DNA of 64,000 nucleotides, taken from Sphingomonas profundi. Its GTDB lineage: Bacteria > Pseudomonadota > Alphaproteobacteria > Sphingomonadales > Sphingomonadaceae. A program made the translations under genes and the position numbers. Below, in pieces: positions 34,040-43,526 of this stretch. The stretch spans positions 3,767,501 through 3,831,500 of the forward strand of contig NZ_CP046535.1 in the NCBI RefSeq assembly GCF_009739515.1, written 5' to 3'. The first letter of the stretch is position 1. Each line of letters opens with the position of its first letter. The notes beneath the pieces are model-generated. The model had not been told where the DNA came from, did not search any database, and worked only from the letters and a program-made list of their open reading frames with translations.

Positions 34040-35545
34040 ATGGCGACCAAGACCGCCGAGCCGCCGGCCCACAGCCGTGTTCCGAACGGGCCGACTCTGC
34101 TGCGCAACTATATCGGCGGTCGCTTCGTCGATGGCGGCCGGCCGTTCGATGTCGTCGATCCGGCGACCGGCCGCGTGCACGCCATCGCGCACGAGGCGGA
34201 TCAGGCGATCGTCGATGCGGCGGTGGCGGCGGCGCGCAAGGCGGTGGAGGGTGAGTGGGGGCGGATGACGCTGGCCAAGCGCCGTGCGATGCTGAACGCC
34301 GTGGCCGACGGCATCGAGCGCCGCTTCGACGACTTTCTCGAGGCCGAGATCGCCGACACCGGCAAACCGCACGAGCTGGCCCATCATCTCGACATCCCGC
34401 GCGGCGCGGCGAATTTCCGTGTGTTCGCCGATGCCATCGCCAACCTCTCCACCGAGACGTTCGAGATGGACACGCCGGACGGCGGCAAGGCGCTCAACTA
34501 TGCGGTGCGCAAGCCGCTGGGCGTGGTGGGCGTGATCTCGCCGTGGAACCTGCCGCTGCTGCTGATGACGTGGAAGGTGGCTCCCGCGCTCGCCTGCGGC
34601 AATGCCGTGATCGTCAAGCCGTCGGAGGAGACGCCGTCCTCCACCACCCTGCTCGGCGAGGTGATGAGCGAGGTCGGCATGCCGGACGGCGTGTTCAACG
34701 TCATCCACGGGTTCGGCCCGGAATCGGCGGGCGAGATGCTGACCAGCCACCCCGGCGTGCGCGCCATCACCTTCACCGGCGAGACGCGCACCGGCGCCGC
34801 GATCATGCGATCGGCCGCTCCGAGCGTGAAGGCGCTGTCGTTCGAGCTCGGCGGCAAGAACCCGGCGATCGTGTTCGCCGATGCCGACATGGACGCGGCG
34901 CTCGCCGGCCTGTCGCGGGCGGTTTTCCTCAACACCGGGCAGGTCTGTCTCGCGCCCGAGCGCATCTATGTCGAGCGGCCGGTATTCGATGCCTTCGTCG
35001 CCGGCATGAAGGTGCGCGCGGAGGCGATGAAGCCGGGCCTGCCGCACGACGCGGGCGTCAATTTCGGCCCGCTCATCTCCGCCGAGCATCGCGACAAGGT
35101 GCTGGGATATTACAGGTCGGCGGTCGAGGACGGGGCGACGGTCGTCACCGGCGGCGGCGTTCCCGATCTGGCCGGCGAGGCGGCCGGGGGTTTCTTCGTC
35201 CAGCCGACGCTCTGGACCGGGCTGGCGCACGACGCGCGCGTCTGTCGTGAGGAGATCTTCGGCCCCTGTGCCGCGATCATCCCGTTCGATGGCGAGGAAG
35301 AGGCGGTCCGCATGGCCAACGATACCGAATACGGCCTCGCCTCCTCGATCTGGACCACCAACTTGTCGCGCGCCCACCGCGTCGGCAAAGCGATGGAGGT
35401 CGGCATCTCGTGGGTGAACTGCTGGTTCCTGCGCGATCTGCGCACGCCGTTCGGCGGCGCGAAGATGTCGGGCGTCGGCCGCGAGGGCGGCGAACATTCG
35501 ATCAACTTCTATTCCGAGCCCACCAACATCTGCATCAAACTCTAG
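34040..35545 (+). CDS. 2-hydroxymuconic semialdehyde dehydrogenase
   Basis: A 501-residue aldehyde dehydrogenase that oxidises the semialdehyde produced by extradiol cleavage to 2-hydroxymuconate with NAD. It shows the NAD-site segment SPWNLPLLLMTWK near residue 170, the general base Glu in FELGGKNPA and the nucleophile Cys in NTGQVCLAPE near residue 305. The C-terminal WFLRDLRTPFGGAKMSGVGREG and NICIKL ending are typical of the hydroxymuconic/aminomuconic semialdehyde dehydrogenase branch. GAGAGGGAGAGG precedes the ATG. It is the first gene of the rightward operon behind a good promoter. Confidence 0.9.
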   Translation: MATKTAEPPAHSRVPNGPTLLRNYIGGRFVDGGRPFDVVDPATGRVHAIAHEADQAIVDAAVAAARKAVEGEWGRMTLAKRRAMLNAVADGIERRFDDFLEAEIADTGKPHELAHHLDIPRGAANFRVFADAIANLSTETFEMDTPDGGKALNYAVRKPLGVVGVISPWNLPLLLMTWKVAPALACGNAVIVKPSEETPSSTTLLGEVMSEVGMPDGVFNVIHGFGPESAGEMLTSHPGVRAITFTGETRTGAAIMRSAAPSVKALSFELGGKNPAIVFADADMDAALAGLSRAVFLNTGQVCLAPERIYVERPVFDAFVAGMKVRAEAMKPGLPHDAGVNFGPLISAEHRDKVLGYYRSAVEDGATVVTGGGVPDLAGEAAGGFFVQPTLWTGLAHDARVCREEIFGPCAAIIPFDGEEEAVRMANDTEYGLASSIWTTNLSRAHRVGKAMEVGISWVNCWFLRDLRTPFGGAKMSGVGREGGEHSINFYSEPTNICIKL

Positions 35546-35556
35546 GAGACGGCGCG

Positions 35557-36078
35557 ATGGCGACGATCACCGAAGTCCCGGCCAAGGCCGAACCCGTGCT
35601 CAAGACCACGCTCTATTCGCACGCCACGCTGGAATGTCGCGACATCGCGCGCACCCGCGCCTTCTTCGACGAGTTTCTCGGCTTCGAGACGGTGCAGATG
35701 GCGGCGGTGTCGTTCTGGGCGCGCAAGGGCGGCGACCAGATCATCGTCGTCGTGCAGAGCCCGACCAAGAACAAGGAGACGATGCCGTTCCTCAACCATA
35801 ACGGGCTCGACGTCGGCACCGAGGCGGAGGTCGACGAGGCGTATCAGCTGGTGAAGCGCGATGCCGAGAAGTGGGGCCTGCACAAGATCACCAAGCCGGT
35901 GGTCCAGCACGGCACCTACTGCTTCTACTTCTGGGACATGGACGACAATGCCTGGGAGATCCTCTCCAATCCGCCGGGCGGCTACTCGTGGGGCTTCAAG
36001 CTCGGCGACCAGGAGGGGGTCGGCCACATGAGCCGCAAGTTCCAGCGGCCTGAATCCACGCTCACCAAGGGCAGCTGA
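35557..36078 (+). CDS. VOC-superfamily protein (glyoxalase/dioxygenase-like)
   Basis: A 173-residue protein with one pair of beta-alpha-beta-beta-beta modules. The first metal-ligand position reads YSHATLECRD, the second part shows HGTYCFYFWDMDDNAWEIL with the closing Glu. It is half the size of the two-domain extradiol enzyme that follows 2 nt later, so it may be an accessory or a single-domain dioxygenase/isomerase. AGGAG is 8 nt upstream of the ATG. Reaction unknown. Confidence 0.72.
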   Translation: MATITEVPAKAEPVLKTTLYSHATLECRDIARTRAFFDEFLGFETVQMAAVSFWARKGGDQIIVVVQSPTKNKETMPFLNHNGLDVGTEAEVDEAYQLVKRDAEKWGLHKITKPVVQHGTYCFYFWDMDDNAWEILSNPPGGYSWGFKLGDQEGVGHMSRKFQRPESTLTKGS

Positions 36079-36079
36079 C

Positions 36080-36985
36080 ATGGGGGCAGACCTGCACGAC
36101 ATCCGCTACGTCCGCATCGGATCGGAGGATCTGGACGAGAGCGTGCGCTTCGCGACGGAGATGCTCGGGCTGGAACTCGTCGGCCGCGATGCGAGCGCCG
36201 CCTATCTGCGCGGCGACGATCGCGATCACAACGTCGTGTTCACCAAGGGCGGCCGTTCGGGCCATGTCGTCGGTTTCGAGCTGCCGACGATGCAGGCGCT
36301 CGACGATGCCGCCGCCCTGTTCGAGCGCGCCGGCGTGGCCGTTCGCCACGGCACGGCCGACGAGCGCGAGCAGCGCCGCGTCCACGGCCTCATCACGATC
36401 CAGGATCCGACCGGCAACGTGATCGATCTGGTCGCGCGGCCGGCCGCCAGCGGCACGCGCTACTTCGGCAGCCGCGATGCGGGCATCACCTCGTTCAGCC
36501 ATATCGGCCTGCGCACCGCCAGCCCGCGGGACGACGAGGCGTTCTGGATCTCGATGCTCAGCGCGAAGGTGAGCGACTGGATCGGCGAGGCGGCGCTGCT
36601 GCGCATCGACGAGGTGCATCACAAGATCGCCCTGTTCCCGTCGAGCTATGCCGGCATCCAGCACGTCAACTTCCAGGTGGAGAGCCAGGACGACATCATG
36701 CGGTCCTTCTACTTTCTCCAGAAGAACAACGTGAAGATCGTGTTCGGTCCGGGCCGCCATCCTACCTCCGGCGCGCGCTTCCTGTATTTTCAGGGGCCTG
36801 ACGGGATGATCTACGAATATTCCACCGGCGTGCGGCTGATCACCGCCGAGGACGAGAAGACCTACGTGCCGCGCCAGTTCCCCAAGGCGCAGTCCAGCTT
36901 CTGCATGTGGGGGTCTGAACCGGATATTCCCGAGTTCCGCGTGCCGGCGCAGGCAGCGGACGCCGACCTGGCCCGTGCCGCCTGA
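36080..36985 (+). CDS. Type I extradiol (catechol 2,3-) dioxygenase
   Basis: A 301-residue two-domain VOC enzyme that cleaves a catechol ring next to the diol with Fe(II) and oxygen. The metal triad is complete in the C-terminal domain: His141 (SHIGL), His195 (QHVNFQV) and Glu246 (IYEYS). The supporting HH pair at 180-181 is also present. The N-terminal domain is degenerate as usual. It lies between hydroxymuconic semialdehyde dehydrogenase and the lower-pathway genes, so its product should be a hydroxymuconic semialdehyde. The aromatic substrate may be substituted. Confidence 0.87.
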   Translation: MGADLHDIRYVRIGSEDLDESVRFATEMLGLELVGRDASAAYLRGDDRDHNVVFTKGGRSGHVVGFELPTMQALDDAAALFERAGVAVRHGTADEREQRRVHGLITIQDPTGNVIDLVARPAASGTRYFGSRDAGITSFSHIGLRTASPRDDEAFWISMLSAKVSDWIGEAALLRIDEVHHKIALFPSSYAGIQHVNFQVESQDDIMRSFYFLQKNNVKIVFGPGRHPTSGARFLYFQGPDGMIYEYSTGVRLITAEDEKTYVPRQFPKAQSSFCMWGSEPDIPEFRVPAQAADADLARAA

Positions 36986-37658
36986 TCCTGCCCGCACGAT
37001 GCGCCTGGCCGCGCGGGCGATGGGTCGGCACGGTCTCGCCCACGCCTATGGCCATGTCAGCACCCGGCTGGACGAGCAGCGCTTCCTCGTCTCGCCCGCG
37101 CAACCGCTCGGCACCGTGCCGGTCGACGCGCCCGGCGTGATCGTGGCGCTGGATGGCGAGTTGCCGGCCGGCGCGCTGCCGGAGGTGCGCATCCACCGCG
37201 AGATCTACCGCCGGCGACCCGCGATCGGCGGCGTCGCACGCGTGCAGTCCCCGGCGGTGGTCGCGCTGTCGGCGCTGGGCGAGACACCGCGCGCGCTGCA
37301 CGGTCTCGGCACCTATTTCGCCCCCGCTCCGCCGCTGTGGCCCTCCGTCGCGCTGGTCCGCGACGACGCGGCGGCGACGCGCGTCGTCGAGATGATGGGC
37401 GACGCGGCGGCGATCGTGCTTGCCGGCAACGGCGAGGTCACTGCCGCCGAAACTCTTGAAGAGGCCGCCGCGCTCGCCTTCTTCCTCGAAGACGCCGCGC
37501 GGATCGAGCTGGCGCTGCTGCCGGCGCGCGGAGCGGGCCTCGACCCTCGCGAATATACCGCCGACGAGGTCGCCCGCCGCGCCATCAAGGCGGGCGGGCT
37601 GTTCGAGCGGATGTGGCATTTCCTTTGTGACGGAGACCCCGAATGGCCAGCCAGCTAG
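36975..37658 (+). CDS. Class II aldolase/adducin family protein lacking metal ligands
   Basis: A 227-residue protein of the L-fuculose-phosphate aldolase fold. The N-terminal [10 protein letters not shown] segment (residues 22-31) and overall length are typical. The zinc site is not: the HxH pair is Arg89-Val-Gln91 and the third histidine position (usually NHG) reads GNG with Asn152. The acidic residue Glu76 remains. Relatives in aromatic pathways act as decarboxylases of hydroxylated phthalates, but with no zinc ligands this copy may be inactive, metal-free or structural. The GTG start overlaps the dioxygenase end by 11 nt and its end overlaps the hydratase by 16 nt. Confidence 0.8.
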   Translation: MPPDPARTMRLAARAMGRHGLAHAYGHVSTRLDEQRFLVSPAQPLGTVPVDAPGVIVALDGELPAGALPEVRIHREIYRRRPAIGGVARVQSPAVVALSALGETPRALHGLGTYFAPAPPLWPSVALVRDDAAATRVVEMMGDAAAIVLAGNGEVTAAETLEEAAALAFFLEDAARIELALLPARGAGLDPREYTADEVARRAIKAGGLFERMWHFLCDGDPEWPAS

Positions 37659-38461
37659 TCCTCGATCAGCCCGTCGGCGGGATCGAGGCGCACGCGGAAC
37701 GCCTGCGCGCCTGCTATGCCGACGGCCGGCCGATGCCGCCGATCCGAGAGGCATGGCCCGAAGCGACGATCGCCGACGCCTACGCCATCCAGGCCGCCAA
37801 CACCGCCTTCTGGGAAGCGGAAGGGCGGAGCGTCGTCGGCGCGAAGATCGGCCTCACCGCCAGGGCGGTGCAGGCGCAGCTGGGCGTCGACCAGCCCGAT
37901 TTCGGCCAGCTGTTCGCCGACATGGCGATCAACGACGGCGACACCGTCGCGCCCGGTCGACTGCTGCAGCCCAAGGTCGAGGCGGAGGTCGCGTTCGTGC
38001 TCGGTCGCACGCCCGATCCGGCGCGGCTGACCACGGCCGAGCTGATCGACAGCGTCGCCTATGCGCTGCCCGCGATCGAGATCGTCGACAGCCGCATCGC
38101 CGACTGGAAGATCGGCATCGTCGATACCGTCGCCGACAACGCCTCCTCCGGCCTGTTCGTGCTTGGCACCAGCCCCGTGCCGCTCGCCGCGCTGGACCTG
38201 CGCCTGTGCGGCATGGTGCTGGAAAAGAACGGGGAGCAGGTTTCGTTCGGCGCGGGCGCGGCCTGCCTCGGCAATCCGCTGCACGCGCTGGGCTGGCTGG
38301 CGGCCAAGCTGGCCGAGGTCGGCCGGCCGCTCGCCAGGGGCGACGTCGTCCTGTCCGGCGCGCTGGGGCCGATGGTGGCGGTGGCGCCCGGCGACACGGT
38401 GGAGGCCCGCATCGCCGGGCTCGGCACGGTTCGCGTCCGCTTCGGGAAGGAAGACGCATGA
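37643..38461 (+). CDS. mhpD: 2-oxopent-4-enoate (2-keto-4-pentenoate) hydratase
   Basis: A 272-residue FAH-fold hydratase adding water to 2-hydroxypenta-2,4-dienoate to give 4-hydroxy-2-oxovalerate. It contains the family segments [17 protein letters not shown] near residue 68, [12 protein letters not shown] with the metal-binding carboxylates near residue 110, and [11 protein letters not shown] near residue 150. It overlaps the aldolase-like gene upstream and the acetaldehyde dehydrogenase downstream (ATGA). The symbol is by function; the naming system of the organism is unknown. Confidence 0.9.
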   Translation: MASQLVLDQPVGGIEAHAERLRACYADGRPMPPIREAWPEATIADAYAIQAANTAFWEAEGRSVVGAKIGLTARAVQAQLGVDQPDFGQLFADMAINDGDTVAPGRLLQPKVEAEVAFVLGRTPDPARLTTAELIDSVAYALPAIEIVDSRIADWKIGIVDTVADNASSGLFVLGTSPVPLAALDLRLCGMVLEKNGEQVSFGAGAACLGNPLHALGWLAAKLAEVGRPLARGDVVLSGALGPMVAVAPGDTVEARIAGLGTVRVRFGKEDA

Positions 38462-39396
38462 AGACGAAGGTCGCGATCATCGGCTCCGGCAACATCGGCA
38501 CCGATCTGATGATAAAGGTGATGCGCCTGTCCGAGGTGCTGGAGATGGGCGCGTTCGTCGGCATCGATCCCGAGTCCGACGGCCTGAAGCGCGCCGAGCG
38601 GCTGGGCGTGCCGATCACGGCGGGCGGGCTCGACGGGCTGCTGGCGTTGCCGGGCTTCGCCGACATCGCGATCGTCTTCGACGCGACGTCCGCCGGCGCG
38701 CACCAGCGTCACAGCGAGGTGCTGCTGGCCCACGGCAAGCGCGTGATCGATCTCACGCCGGCCGCGATCGGGCCCTACACCATCCCGCCGGTCAACGGCG
38801 ACGCCAACCTCGATGCGCGCAACGTCAACATGGTCACGTGCGGCGGGCAGGCGACGATCCCGATCGTGGCGGCCGTGAACCGCGTCGCGCCGGTCCGCTA
38901 CGGCGAGATCGTCGCCTCGATCGCGTCGAAGTCCGCCGGGCCCGGCACGCGCGCCAACATCGACGAGTTCACCGAGACGACGAGCGACGCGATCGTGAAG
39001 GTGGGCGGCGCGGAGCGCGGCAAGGCGATCATCGTGCTCAACCCGGCCGAACCGCCGCTCATCATGCGCGACACGGTCTACTGCCTGTGCGACGATGCCG
39101 ACCGGGACGAGATCGCCGCGTCGGTCGACGCGATGGTGGCAGAGGTGCGCAAGTACGTGCCCGGCTATCGCCTGAAGCAGGCGGTGCAGTTCGAGCATAT
39201 CGGCTCGAACCGCCGGCTCCACATTCCCGAGATGGGCGGCAGCTTCACCGGCCTCAAGGTCACGGTCTTCCTGGAGGTGGAGGGTGCCGCGCACTACCTG
39301 CCCGCCTATGCCGGCAATCTCGACATCATGACCTCGGCCGCGCTCCGTACCGCCGAGAAGATCGCGCTGCGCACGCGCGAGAGGATCGCGGCATGA
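38458..39396 (+). CDS. mhpF: Acetaldehyde dehydrogenase (acetylating)
   Basis: A 312-residue enzyme converting acetaldehyde, channelled from the aldolase, to acetyl-CoA with NAD. The NAD site is [10 protein letters not shown] (residues 7-16), the nucleophile Cys lies in [10 protein letters not shown] near residue 131, and [22 protein letters not shown] follows, as in DmpF and MhpF. It overlaps the hydratase by 4 nt and the aldolase gene by 4 nt, the standard layout for the bifunctional aldolase-dehydrogenase complex. Confidence 0.95.
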   Translation: MKTKVAIIGSGNIGTDLMIKVMRLSEVLEMGAFVGIDPESDGLKRAERLGVPITAGGLDGLLALPGFADIAIVFDATSAGAHQRHSEVLLAHGKRVIDLTPAAIGPYTIPPVNGDANLDARNVNMVTCGGQATIPIVAAVNRVAPVRYGEIVASIASKSAGPGTRANIDEFTETTSDAIVKVGGAERGKAIIVLNPAEPPLIMRDTVYCLCDDADRDEIAASVDAMVAEVRKYVPGYRLKQAVQFEHIGSNRRLHIPEMGGSFTGLKVTVFLEVEGAAHYLPAYAGNLDIMTSAALRTAEKIALRTRERIAA

Positions 39397-40433
39397 GCTT
39401 CGATCCCGCCACGACCAAGCTGTACATCCAGGATGTCACGCTGCGCGACGGCATGCACGCCATCCGCCACCAATATGGCCTCGACCACGTCGTCGCGATC
39501 GCCAGTGCCCTCGATCGCGCGAAGGTCGACGCGATCGAGGTGGCGCATGGCGACGGCCTGTCCGGGTCGTCGTTCAACTACGGCTTCGGCGCGCACACCG
39601 ACTGGGACTGGATCGGCGCGGTGGCCGAGGTGCTGGAGCACAGCATCCTCACCACCCTCCTGCTCCCCGGGATCGGCACCATCCACGATCTCAAGCGCGC
39701 GTTCGATCTCGGCGTCCGCTCGGTGCGTGTCGCGACCCACTGCACGGAGGCGGATGTCGCCCGGCAGCACATCGAATATGCCCGCAAGCTGGGCATGGAC
39801 GTTTCCGGCTTCCTGATGATGAGCCACATGAGCGAGCCGGAACCACTGGCACGGCAGGCGCTGCTGATGGAAAGCTACGGCGCGCACTGCGTCTACGTCA
39901 CCGACAGCGGCGGCGCGATGACGATGGATCAGTATGCCGCCCGGTGCCAGGCCTATGATCGCGTGCTGAAGCCCGAGACGCAGCGCGGCGTGCACGCCCA
40001 CCACAATCTGTCGCTTGGCGTCGCCAACTCGATCGTCGCCGTGCAGAACGGCGCCATCCGGGTCGACGCCAGCCTGGCCGGCATGGGCGCGGGCGCGGGC
40101 AACGCGCCGCTGGAGGTCTTCATCGCCACGGCGGATGCCTATGGCTGGCAGCATGGCTGCGACCTGTTCGCGCTGATGGATGCCGCCGAGGAACTCGTCC
40201 GGCCCTTGCAGGACCGGCCGGTGCGGGTGGATCGCGAGACGTTGAGCCTGGGTTATGCCGGCGTCTATTCCAGCTTCCTGCGCCACGCCGAGAAGGCCGC
40301 CGAGGAGCACGGGCTGGATACGCGCGCCATCCTGATCGAGCTCGGCCGGCGCAAGATGGTCGGCGGGCAGGAGGACATGATCGTCGATGTCGCGCTCGAC
40401 ATGGCGAAGGCTCGGGAGGGACAGCATGCTTGA
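39393..40433 (+). CDS. mhpE: 4-hydroxy-2-oxovalerate aldolase
   Basis: A 346-residue TIM-barrel aldolase splitting 4-hydroxy-2-oxovalerate into pyruvate and acetaldehyde. Features are [13 protein letters not shown] at residues 14-26 (metal Asp and catalytic Arg/His), EVAHGDGL near residue 49, and the metal-binding [12 protein letters not shown] near residue 200. The C-terminal communication domain that pairs with the dehydrogenase is present. It starts 4 nt inside mhpF and ends 8 nt inside the decarboxylase gene. Confidence 0.95.
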   Translation: MSFDPATTKLYIQDVTLRDGMHAIRHQYGLDHVVAIASALDRAKVDAIEVAHGDGLSGSSFNYGFGAHTDWDWIGAVAEVLEHSILTTLLLPGIGTIHDLKRAFDLGVRSVRVATHCTEADVARQHIEYARKLGMDVSGFLMMSHMSEPEPLARQALLMESYGAHCVYVTDSGGAMTMDQYAARCQAYDRVLKPETQRGVHAHHNLSLGVANSIVAVQNGAIRVDASLAGMGAGAGNAPLEVFIATADAYGWQHGCDLFALMDAAEELVRPLQDRPVRVDRETLSLGYAGVYSSFLRHAEKAAEEHGLDTRAILIELGRRKMVGGQEDMIVDVALDMAKAREGQHA

Positions 40434-41193
40434 GGTGATGGATATCGCGACCCTGCTCGACGATGCCGCCCGCTACGCCCGGGCCACCCCGCAGCTGGAT
40501 CAGCCGCTGACCCTGGAAGACGCCTATCGCGTGCAGGCCGCCTCGCTCGGCCGTCGCTACCAGCGCGGCGAGATCCGCGTCGGCATCAAGATGGGCTTCA
40601 CCAGCCGCGCGAAGATGGCGCAGATGGGCATAGACGAGATGATCTGGGGTCGCCTGACCGATGGGATGCTGGTGGAGGACGGCGGCGCGATCGACTTCGC
40701 GGCCTATGTCCACCCCCGCGTGGAACCGGAAATCGCCTTCCTGCTCAAGGCCCCCCTCGCCGGGCGCGTCACGCCGGCCGCCGCGCTGGCGGCGGTCGGC
40801 GGCGTCGCACCCGCGCTGGAGATCATCGACAGCCGTTACGAGAATTTCAAATTCTCGCTGACCGACGTGGTGGCCGACAACAGCTCGTCCTCCGGCTTCG
40901 TGGTCGGGCCGTGGGCCGATCCCGCCACCGATCTGTCGAACCTGGGCATGATCATGGAGATAGACGGCGAGCCGCGGCAGATCGGATCCTCGGCGGCGAT
41001 CCTGGGCAATCCGATCCGCTCGCTCGTCGCCGCCGCGCGGCTGGCGGACGATGCGGGGGAGGCGCTGAAGGCCGGCGACGTGGTCATGGCGGGGGGCGCC
41101 ACCGCGGCGGAGCATCTCGCGCCCGGCAACCATGTGCGCCTGGTCGTCCAGACCCTCGGCCGGGTCGAGTTCAGGGTGCGGTCGGGCGCTTGA
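40426..41193 (+). CDS. dmpH: 2-oxo-3-hexenedioate (4-oxalocrotonate) decarboxylase
   Basis: A 255-residue FAH-fold enzyme decarboxylating 2-oxohex-3-enedioate to 2-oxopent-4-enoate. The diagnostic segment is [14 protein letters not shown] (residues 56-69), followed by [23 protein letters not shown] supplies the metal carboxylates. These separate it from its paralog hydratase at 37643. It follows the aldolase with an 8-nt overlap. With the dehydrogenase and tautomerase it forms the oxalocrotonate branch; the symbol is by function. Confidence 0.9.
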   Translation: MLEVMDIATLLDDAARYARATPQLDQPLTLEDAYRVQAASLGRRYQRGEIRVGIKMGFTSRAKMAQMGIDEMIWGRLTDGMLVEDGGAIDFAAYVHPRVEPEIAFLLKAPLAGRVTPAAALAAVGGVAPALEIIDSRYENFKFSLTDVVADNSSSSGFVVGPWADPATDLSNLGMIMEIDGEPRQIGSSAAILGNPIRSLVAAARLADDAGEALKAGDVVMAGGATAAEHLAPGNHVRLVVQTLGRVEFRVRSGA

Positions 41194-41249
41194 AAACGGC
41201 GGCGGTCCGCGCAACTGTGCCCGACCAAGCGCAGGAAGCTCTCTCGGAC

Positions 41250-41735
41250 ATGGATGCCATCGCGGAACGCCTGTCGCACTTCTCCCTGCTGGACGCGCCG
41301 GGGCACCTGCTGCGGCGCAATCACCAGAGATCCTATGAGATCTTCGCGCGCATCGTCGGCGACGACGTCACCCGCCAGCAGATCGCGCTGCTGATCGCGC
41401 TCGGCAAGCATCCGGGCGCCTCGCAGCGCGAACTGGTCGATCGCACCGGCATCGACAAGAGCACGATGAAGGAGATGGTCGGCCGGATGATCGCGCGCGG
41501 CTGGATCGCGCGCGAGAAGGACCGCACGGACAGCCGCGCGTGGACGATGCGGATCACCGAGGAGGGCGGCGCGCTGCTGCTCGATCGGCTGGAGCGGGTG
41601 GAGATCGCGCAGCGCGAGATCGTGGCGCCGCTGGACGAACCGGATCGCGTGACGTTCCTGCGCTGCCTGCGCGTGCTGGTCGGCCTCGACGGGTGCAGCG
41701 ACGACGGCGTCGCCGAACTGCTCGCCACACCCTGA
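41250..41735 (+). CDS. MarR-family transcriptional regulator
   Basis: A 161-residue regulator with a central winged helix-turn-helix (ASQRELVDRTGIDKSTMKEMVGRMIARGWI, read as consecutive short segments here) and flanking dimerisation helices. The wing contains the basic EKDRTDSRAW segment. ATG at 41250 is chosen; GTG at 41217 would add 11 residues. It follows the decarboxylase gene by 56 nt and likely belongs to the same transcript. It may sense an aromatic pathway intermediate. Confidence 0.85.
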   Translation: MDAIAERLSHFSLLDAPGHLLRRNHQRSYEIFARIVGDDVTRQQIALLIALGKHPGASQRELVDRTGIDKSTMKEMVGRMIARGWIAREKDRTDSRAWTMRITEEGGALLLDRLERVEIAQREIVAPLDEPDRVTFLRCLRVLVGLDGCSDDGVAELLATP

Positions 41736-41751
41736 CATCAGAGGATCAGCC

Positions 41752-42633
41752 TTGGCCTTTCTGCAACCTGATCGCCGGCTGCTCGGCATCGTGTCACCGG
41801 CCCGCGCCACGCATGGTGATGCCTTCAGCGCATGGCGGGTCGGCCGGTCGGAGCTCGGGGCGCAGGGCAATCCCTTCTTCAATCTCGACCATTTCTCCAT
41901 GCGCGGCCCCACCTTCCCGCCGCATCCGCATGCCGGCTTCTCGGCGGTGACGTACGTTCTGCCGGAAAGCGCGATCGGCATGACCAATCGGGACAGCCGG
42001 GGCGATCGCAGCGCGATCCCGCCGGGCGGCCTGCACTGGACCGCCGCCGGATCGGGCATCGTCCACGAAGAGGTGCCGGACCTGCCCGGCGCGATGGTGG
42101 AGGGCATGCAGATCTTCGTCCGCCAGCCGCAGGATCAGGAGGTCGCGCCGCCGCGCATCCACCATGTCGACGCTGACGCCATCCCGCTCGCCTCGCTGCC
42201 CGGCGGCGGGTGGCTCCGCATCCTCGCCGGCCGCTACGAGAGCCTGCAGGCGGCGTTCGCGCCGCCCAGCCCGCTGGCGCTGATCGACGTGAAGCTCGCG
42301 CCCGGCGGCGGGATGACGTGGCCGGACAGCAGCCCGCAGGCGGCACCCGAGGCCCGCATGCCGTGGACCCTCCTCGTCTACCTGTTCCGGGGCGCCCTCG
42401 ATCTCGGCGAAGGCTATCCTCGCGAGATCCGCGCTCCCGCCATGCTTATATGGGAGACCGGCCTGTCGCCCGTCGCGCTGCACGCGCTGGAGACGGACGC
42501 CCGCTTTCTGATCCTGAGCGGAGAGCCGCTGGATCAGCCGTCGATCGCCAACGGACCGTTCGTCATGTCCTCCGAAGATGCGCTGCGCGACGCCGTCAGC
42601 CGCTTCAAGGCCGGGGCGATGGGGCGCATCTAG
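41752..42633 (+). CDS. Pirin family protein
   Basis: A 293-residue bicupin. The N-terminal cupin keeps all four metal ligands at His58 and His60 (PPHPHAGF), His105 and Glu107 (GSGIVHEE). Pirins act as quercetinase-like dioxygenases or redox-sensing proteins. The start is TTG at 41752 with AGAGGATC 6 nt upstream. It is 16 nt behind the MarR gene and probably the last gene of the meta-cleavage transcript. Function in this pathway is not known. Confidence 0.85.
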   Translation: MAFLQPDRRLLGIVSPARATHGDAFSAWRVGRSELGAQGNPFFNLDHFSMRGPTFPPHPHAGFSAVTYVLPESAIGMTNRDSRGDRSAIPPGGLHWTAAGSGIVHEEVPDLPGAMVEGMQIFVRQPQDQEVAPPRIHHVDADAIPLASLPGGGWLRILAGRYESLQAAFAPPSPLALIDVKLAPGGGMTWPDSSPQAAPEARMPWTLLVYLFRGALDLGEGYPREIRAPAMLIWETGLSPVALHALETDARFLILSGEPLDQPSIANGPFVMSSEDALRDAVSRFKAGAMGRI

Positions 42634-42699
42634 CCGCTCGCCGGCCGCGCTTTCCACTTCGGCCGATCGCCGGACAGTTACAGCCAAGAGGGGCTTCGT

Positions 42700-43386
42700 A
42701 TGATCGATTTCTACTATAACACCGGCCCCAACCCGATGAAGGTGGCGTTGTTGCTGGAGGAGCTCGGCGTGGCGTACCGGCCGGTGCCGGTGGACATGCT
42801 GCGCGGCGAGCAGTTCGATGCCGGCTTCGCGCGGATCAACCCCAACAACAAATTGCCGGCGATCGTCGACGAGGACGGGACCGCCGTCTTCGACAGCAAC
42901 GCCATCCTTCTCCATCTCGCCGACAAGCATCGGCGGTTCGTACCTGTCGGCGTGGCGGAGCGCGGGACGATGCTGTCGTGGCTGATGTTCGTGGCGAGCG
43001 GCGTCGGCCCTTATTCTGGCCAGGCCGTTCACTTCCAGCATTTCGCACCCGAGCCGAAGGACTATGCGGTGACACGCTACCTCTTCGAGGCGAGGCGGCA
43101 TTTCGAGATACTCGACAGGCGGCTGGCGGACAGCCAGTGGATGCTGGGTGACGATTACTCGATCGTGGACATGGCGGTGTGGGGATGGGGCCGCGTGATG
43201 GCGCGGCCTCTGGGCGACGATGCACCGGCGCGCTTCCCCAACGTCGCACGCCTCGTCGCGACGATCGATGCGCGCCCGGCGGCCGCCCGCGTCGCGACCC
43301 TGCGGGACACGCACGCCTTCTCGCAGCAGTTCGACCAGGCGGCGCAGCAAACCCTGTTCCGCCACCTGGCCCCTCGCGCCGACTGA
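42700..43386 (+). CDS. Glutathione S-transferase (Nu/Ure2p-like)
   Basis: A 228-residue two-domain GST. The thioredoxin-like N-terminal domain shows NTGPNPMKVALLLEELGV (residues 7-24), the cis-Pro segment NNKLPAIVD and DSNAILLHLADK; the helical C-terminal domain has DYSIVDMAVWGW. The Thr/Asn-rich start is that of Nu-class/Ure2p-like enzymes, which often act as disulfide-bond reductases. It may conjugate or reduce an electrophilic aromatic intermediate. It ends the rightward gene set of this module. Confidence 0.87.
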   Translation: MIDFYYNTGPNPMKVALLLEELGVAYRPVPVDMLRGEQFDAGFARINPNNKLPAIVDEDGTAVFDSNAILLHLADKHRRFVPVGVAERGTMLSWLMFVASGVGPYSGQAVHFQHFAPEPKDYAVTRYLFEARRHFEILDRRLADSQWMLGDDYSIVDMAVWGWGRVMARPLGDDAPARFPNVARLVATIDARPAAARVATLRDTHAFSQQFDQAAQQTLFRHLAPRAD

Positions 43387-43526
43387 ACCTTCGAACGCTG
43401 CACTAAAGCTGTGTGACGGCGGCATTCGGCGGTAGGGCGATCGCATTGCGGACCGATCCAGGTCATCTCCCGGCTACAGCAGGCACCGCGCATTTCGTTT
43501 AAGACATCGCCTGTTCATGGCCACGC

